Source: CAKSIN01 sp964423705
GTDB lineage: Bacteria; Bacillota; Clostridia; UMGS1810
Assembly (NCBI GenBank): GCA_964423705.1
Contig: CAYRGA010000036.1
Coordinates: forward strand, 1 to 15,312
Length of the DNA: 15,312 nucleotides
Direction: 5' to 3'
The number at the start of each line of letters is the position of its first letter. Position 1 is the stretch's first letter. The notes below the pieces were generated by a model. It was not told where the DNA came from and made no database searches. It saw nothing but the letters and a program-made list of their open reading frames with translations. The translations under genes were made by a program, and so were the position numbers. Positions 13,277 through 15,312 of the stretch are shown here, piece after piece.

Positions 13277-14880
13277 ATTTTGTCCCTCCAAAGCCATTTG
13301 CGGCTTATCTTTGCCTTTTTATACTCATCCTTCGGCATCAAATAGCTTTCCCTTTTTGTGCCTCTTATCCATATGGGCGCACCGAATATCAAGCTGCCGT
13401 TTTCCTTGCTGCCCACCGGACTCAACGGTGACATAAACGGTACTCCGAAGGATTTGGTTCCGACGGCGGCAAGTGAATTAATAAAAAACACCGTACCTAT
13501 GCCCAAAAAGCCCGCTGCAGCCGCACCGAATATATACAGAAACCTTGAAAACCTGAATGCAAATGCCAGCGAATACGAAGGTATCGTAAATGACGATATG
13601 CCGGTCACAGCCACAATTATAATCATAATGGGACTTACCAGATTAGCATCGACAGCCGCCTGACCGACTATCAAGCCGCCCACTATTCCGATTGATGAAC
13701 CTATGGGTCCGGGCACTCGTATACCCGCCTCCTTGATAAGCTCGAACGCCAGTTCCATAAGCAAAAGCTCCACAACGGCACCAAATGGCACCATGGCTCT
13801 CGACGAAGCTATGGCAAGCATGAGATTGGTGCGCAAAAGCTCGGGATGATAATTGAGAACAGCTGTAAAAAGAGCCGGGAACAGAAGCGCCGTGCCTGCC
13901 GCGATGTACCTTAAAATACGTATAAGAACCGAGTATGGATATCTTAAATACTCATCCTCTGCGGAAGTAATCAAATCAAAAAAAGTAGCCGGCATTATCA
14001 GAGCATGCGAGCTGCCGTTCATGATAAGCGCAACTTTGCCCTCCGACAGTGCCTTGCACACTCTGTCGGGTCTTTCCGTGGTTATCATCTGCGGAATCGG
14101 CAAAAAAGATGCTTCCTCGATATACTGCTCAGCATCAAGGGAGGACAGTATATATTCGGCATCAATTCCGTTAATTCGTTTTTTGACCTCATCTACCAAG
14201 TTGCCGTTTGCCACATTTTTCAAATATGCGACAGTCCCCGGAGTTTTGCCGGTTTTCCCCAAAAACACATTTTCCATAACCAAATTTGAAGTGTTCAGCG
14301 ATTTACGTATCAGAGCCGTATTGCAGCGCAAAACCTCATTAAATCCCTCATGCGGTCCCTGTATCACGGATTCATTTTCCGGATTTCCGACACTACGGTG
14401 CTCCCAGGATTTCACGTCAATCGAAAAGCACTTGTCCACACCGTCTATCACAAGCAGTGCATTTCCGATATTCACCTTCTGTGCCATTTGACAAATATCC
14501 TCAGAAACAGTTATCTGTCCCTGAGGAAGCATAGCCTTTTCGATAATTTCGGCATAGCTCATTTTAAAGCTTTCTTCACCCCCGTCCAAAAGCATGAGCG
14601 GCTTCAAGATAAAATCATTTATAGAATCTCCGTCCGTCAAGCCATCAACGGACACCAGCAGTGCATCCGTGGTATCACCGCATATGTTTATATTAAATTT
14701 TCTGAAAATTATATCGCCGTTATCCGGCATGGAAAACAATGCTCTCAGATATCGCTCGTTTTTATCCAGATTTGCACTGACCTTCTCTGCTTTGATTTCC
14801 TCTTCATGAACAAATTTTTCGGGTAATATCTCATATGAATAATCTTTTTTATTACCACCGTAAAAGAAGACATTCTTCAT
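13273..14880 (-). CDS. GerA-type spore germination protein subunit
   Basis: The A subunit of a germinant receptor (PF03323), 535 residues. The cytoplasmic N-terminal domain (1-310) has the VFLGKTGKTPGTVAYL segment at 206-220. The membrane region (about 310-480) carries family landmarks: PYSVLIRILRYIA, VPFGAVVELLLMELAFELI (364-382), GPIGSSIGIVGGLIVGQAAV (391-410) and ISSFTIPSYSLA (428-439). The C-terminal tail (480-535) includes PFMSPLSP. GerA-type subunits oligomerise and release ions early in germination. ATG 14878-14880 has GGAGGG six bases upstream; another ATG two codons earlier lies too close to it. First gene of the gerA-gerB-gerC-D operon, divergent from veg. Confidence 0.95.
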   Translation of the reverse strand: MKNVFFYGGNKKDYSYEILPEKFVHEEEIKAEKVSANLDKNERYLRALFSMPDNGDIIFRKFNINICGDTTDALLVSVDGLTDGDSINDFILKPLMLLDGGEESFKMSYAEIIEKAMLPQGQITVSEDICQMAQKVNIGNALLVIDGVDKCFSIDVKSWEHRSVGNPENESVIQGPHEGFNEVLRCNTALIRKSLNTSNLVMENVFLGKTGKTPGTVAYLKNVANGNLVDEVKKRINGIDAEYILSSLDAEQYIEEASFLPIPQMITTERPDRVCKALSEGKVALIMNGSSHALIMPATFFDLITSAEDEYLRYPYSVLIRILRYIAAGTALLFPALFTAVLNYHPELLRTNLMLAIASSRAMVPFGAVVELLLMELAFELIKEAGIRVPGPIGSSIGIVGGLIVGQAAVDANLVSPIMIIIVAVTGISSFTIPSYSLAFAFRFSRFLYIFGAAAAGFLGIGTVFFINSLAAVGTKSFGVPFMSPLSPVGSKENGSLIFGAPIWIRGTKRESYLMPKDEYKKAKISRKWLWRDKM

Positions 14881-14902
14881 GTGCATCCCTCCGCCGATAA
14901 TA

Positions 14903-14930
14903 TATTCTGCAAAAAGCTTTTCAAATATAC
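14903..14930 (-). promoter_or_regulatory. Possible sigma-G (forespore) promoter of the ger operon
   Basis: On the minus strand GTATA (plus 14926-14930) fits the sigma-G -35 pattern GHATR. CAGAATA (plus 14903-14909) matches six of seven positions of the -10 pattern CATWHTA. The spacer is 16 bases, one or two shorter than usual, and the implied leader is only a few bases before the GGAGGG site. ger operons are normally transcribed by sigma-G in the forespore, which is why I looked here; the match itself is moderate. Confidence 0.35.
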
Positions 14931-14979
14931 ACAGTATAAAATTATCAATTAAGGAAATAATTATTCCGAGGTGATTTTA

Positions 14980-15240
14980 GTGTCTGACAACCAAATAATA
15001 ATGAAAATCAAAAACAGCATTTCGAAAAATCTCGGAAACAATTTCGACATTGTATCGAAGCACGGCAGGAAAAAGCTTTTGCTTGAAAATTGTACCATCG
15101 ATTCGGTATATCCCAGCATATTTGTGATAAAATGCAGTGATGCCAAGCAAACGGAAATTTCCTTCTCCTATATTGATATTTTAACAAAAAACGTATGCAT
15201 TTATCCTCCGTTCAGTGTCAAAAAGGAAAAAGGTGCATAA
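14980..15240 (+). CDS. veg: Veg family protein
   Basis: A small soluble protein of 86 residues resembling Veg (PF06257). The family pattern is visible in ISKNLGNNFDIVSKHGRKKL, then the TIDSVYPSIFVIKC segment and FSYIDILTKNV. In Bacillus subtilis, Veg stimulates biofilm matrix gene expression and is strongly transcribed in growing cells; its biochemical action is unclear. The frame opens at a GTG (14971) that is part of the Shine-Dalgarno GAGGTG. The start is therefore GTG 14980-14982, six bases after it. Basic residues cluster at HGRKK and VKKEKGA. No convincing sigma-A promoter was found upstream; TATAAA at 14935-14940 lacks a matching -35. Confidence 0.85.
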   Translation: MSDNQIIMKIKNSISKNLGNNFDIVSKHGRKKLLLENCTIDSVYPSIFVIKCSDAKQTEISFSYIDILTKNVCIYPPFSVKKEKGA

Positions 15241-15276
15241 ATTTTTTAAAAAAATATACAAATTTTCAATATCATC

Positions 15277-15305
15277 TTGAAGGATTTTAAATAATAATGT
15301 ATAAT
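15277..15305 (+). promoter_or_regulatory. Sigma-A promoter for a gene beyond the window
   Basis: TTGAAG at 15277-15282 and TATAAT at 15300-15305 are separated by 17 bases, in AT-rich DNA after the veg stop. The downstream gene is outside the window. No hairpin terminator for veg is visible between 15241 and 15276, only AT-rich sequence with a T-run at 15242-15247. Confidence 0.8.
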
Positions 15306-15312
15306 ATATAGT

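Noticed and set aside
12636..13436. Open frame of 266 codons on the plus strand
   Set aside because: Antisense to gerB and the end of gerA. It is the complement of alanine- and leucine-rich membrane helices and has no family features or ribosome site.

Overview
The window looks like chromosome from an endospore-forming anaerobic Firmicute of class Clostridia (order Eubacteriales). Four things point there: a complete GerA-type germinant-receptor operon, a fused IspH/ribosomal-protein-S1 gene, a DUF4364-like gene, and moderately AT-rich DNA with near-consensus sigma-A promoters, strong Shine-Dalgarno sites and frequent GTG starts. I see no phage, transposon, CRISPR array or obviously foreign block. 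This is mostly core chromosome.

Layout: (1) 1-220: the start of a tRNA-Gly(TCC) gene with a perfect sigma-A promoter, then an AT-rich spacer and the terminator of the next operon. (2) 200-3112, minus strand: a tightly packed operon in transcription order DUF4364-like protein, CCA-adding enzyme (cca), AI-2E/PerM-family membrane protein. (3) 3157-4904: an HPr-like protein that lacks the phosphorylatable His (minus, own promoter and terminator), divergent from mtaB, a tRNA methylthiotransferase (plus). A hairpin at 4874-4904 lies between the convergent mtaB and glycosidase genes. (4) 4939-7725, minus: an uncharacterised secreted or membrane-anchored protein, a Nudix ADP-ribose pyrophosphatase, and a cytoplasmic GH30 glycoside hydrolase with its own promoter. 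(5) 7805-11216, minus: cmk, plsC and ispH-rpsA, overlapping and probably one operon, followed by a structured 3' region with two terminator-like hairpins and preceded by a leader with three TATAAT boxes and a GC-rich hairpin. (6) 11411-14880, minus: a spore germinant-receptor operon gerA-gerB-gerC plus a small two-helix membrane ORF of 54 codons, each gene overlapping the next by 4 or 11 bases. (7) 14980-15240, plus: a Veg-family protein divergent from the ger operon, then a strong sigma-A promoter for a gene beyond the window.

The most interesting part is the ger operon. Its C subunit is unusually short (218 residues) and appears to lack the whole C-terminal domain of GerC lipoproteins. Right after it, translationally coupled through a GTG start, is a small gene that fits the description of the poorly known D subunits of germinant receptors. 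No GC-rich terminator separates this operon from cmk-plsC-ispH/S1, so germination-gene transcripts could run into core cell genes. Other points worth a second look are the His-less HPr paralogue, the orphan exported protein, and the structured RNA regions flanking the cmk operon.
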